DNA of 7,294 nt from assembly GCA_008933525.1 (NCBI GenBank), contig WBUV01000156.1, forward strand, positions 1 through 7,294. The letters run 5' to 3'. The DNA is from Bacteroidales bacterium (GTDB lineage Bacteria; Bacteroidota; Bacteroidia; Bacteroidales; Tenuifilaceae). Positions within the stretch are counted from its first letter, which is position 1; every line of letters starts with the position of its first letter. The position numbers and the translations under genes are program-made. Positions 7,022-7,294 of the stretch are shown here, piece after piece. A model generated the notes under the pieces. The model was not told the DNA's origin. It saw nothing but the letters and a program-made list of their open reading frames with translations, and made no database searches.

Positions 7022-7294
7022 CATTTTATAGTTTTAATTTTAAAAGAGTTATCAATAGTTCCACTATACTTAATTACATATTTCCGTCCGGGCAGAATAT
7101 GCAAATAGTTATTTTCAAACCTGCAATCGGAATTATTGCTGCTTAACTCCACAAAGAATGCAGGGTATTTTGATGACAAAGTTATTGTTCCACCATTGTT
7201 GCTCTTAGTAATCTCCTTAACTATTTGGGGATTCTCCAATTGCAATTTGCCTACTTTACCCATAAACGATACGGATTCAAACTCAGCTCCATCC
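7021..7294 (-). CDS. C-terminal fragment of a probable GH2 beta-mannosidase (5' end outside window)
   Basis: The frame is open from the right edge to a TGA stop and gives 90 residues starting DGAEFESVSFMGKVGKLQLE. The later part contains TITLSSKYPAFFVELSSN, then RFENNYLHILPGRKYVIKYSG. That arrangement (a strand with V-x-L, a short loop, then F-x-[DN]-N-Y-[FL]-x-[IL]-LPG-x-x-x-x-[VI]) is the closing Ig-like domain of GH2 beta-mannosidases, where the usual text is close to DNYFDLLPGE. Beta-mannosidases remove terminal beta-1,4-linked mannose, for example from the Man-GlcNAc core of N-glycans or from mannan. The catalytic domain is outside the window, so the function is inferred from the tail alone. 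An in-frame ATG at 7263 is very unlikely to be the true start, because the domain would be cut and the frame continues upstream. The GH92 gene follows after 70 bases on the same strand, so co-transcription is likely. Confidence 0.68.
   Translation of the reverse strand, partial: DGAEFESVSFMGKVGKLQLENPQIVKEITKSNNGGTITLSSKYPAFFVELSSNNSDCRFENNYLHILPGRKYVIKYSGTIDNSFKIKTIK

Noticed and set aside
7021..7263. A small separate 80-residue gene starting at the ATG at 7263
   Set aside because: The same frame stays open upstream to the window edge, and the sequence looks like the C-terminal domain of a larger enzyme, so this ATG is most likely internal.

Overview
The window reads as chromosome of an AT-rich member of the Bacteroidota, probably a Bacteroidales-like anaerobe. 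The evidence is the signal peptides ending in (F)GQ or (F)SQ, a GH92 mannosidase with Bacteroidota-style accessory domains, the absence of Shine-Dalgarno sequences, a good match to the Bacteroidota -7 box TAnnTTTG, and an imperfect GCAAAG-type intergenic repeat. The genus cannot be named from this sequence.

Layout, left to right. Positions 1-90 (+) hold the last 29 codons of a gene that resembles the C-terminus of DUF3108/TapB-like proteins. It converges on a minus-strand gene (1188-190) for a secreted PD40/TolB-like beta-propeller protein, and a 12-bp-stem hairpin between them can terminate both. A 223-bp spacer follows, holding a long-loop inverted repeat and a 12-bp palindrome. Next on the minus strand (3889-1412) is an 825-residue three-domain protein: acyl-adenylating ligase, acyl carrier protein and PlsC-type acyltransferase. 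It has its own candidate promoter and its own terminator. A 112-bp spacer separates it from a 982-residue secreted GH92 alpha-mannosidase (6950-4002, minus), which also has its own terminator. Upstream of that, 7294-7021 (minus) is the C-terminal end of a gene whose last domain looks like the C-terminal Ig-fold of GH2 beta-mannosidases. The two are separated by a 70-bp gap, 49 bp of which is an imperfect inverted repeat of GCAAAG-type units.

How the genes fit together. The putative beta-mannosidase and the GH92 alpha-mannosidase are co-directional and close, with no obvious promoter or strong terminator between them. They probably belong to one glycan-degradation cluster aimed at mannose-containing glycans such as N-glycans or mannan. 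The ligase-ACP-acyltransferase is a stand-alone lipid gene, probably for fatty-acid recycling or phospholipid acylation. The PD40 protein is a stand-alone envelope protein of unknown role. No RNA gene, CRISPR array, transposase, phage gene or defence gene was seen, and no gene-free stretch exceeds 300 bases. The window looks mostly ordinary. The most unusual parts are the three-domain lipid fusion, the repeat at the mannosidase junction, and an Asn at a GH92 specificity position.
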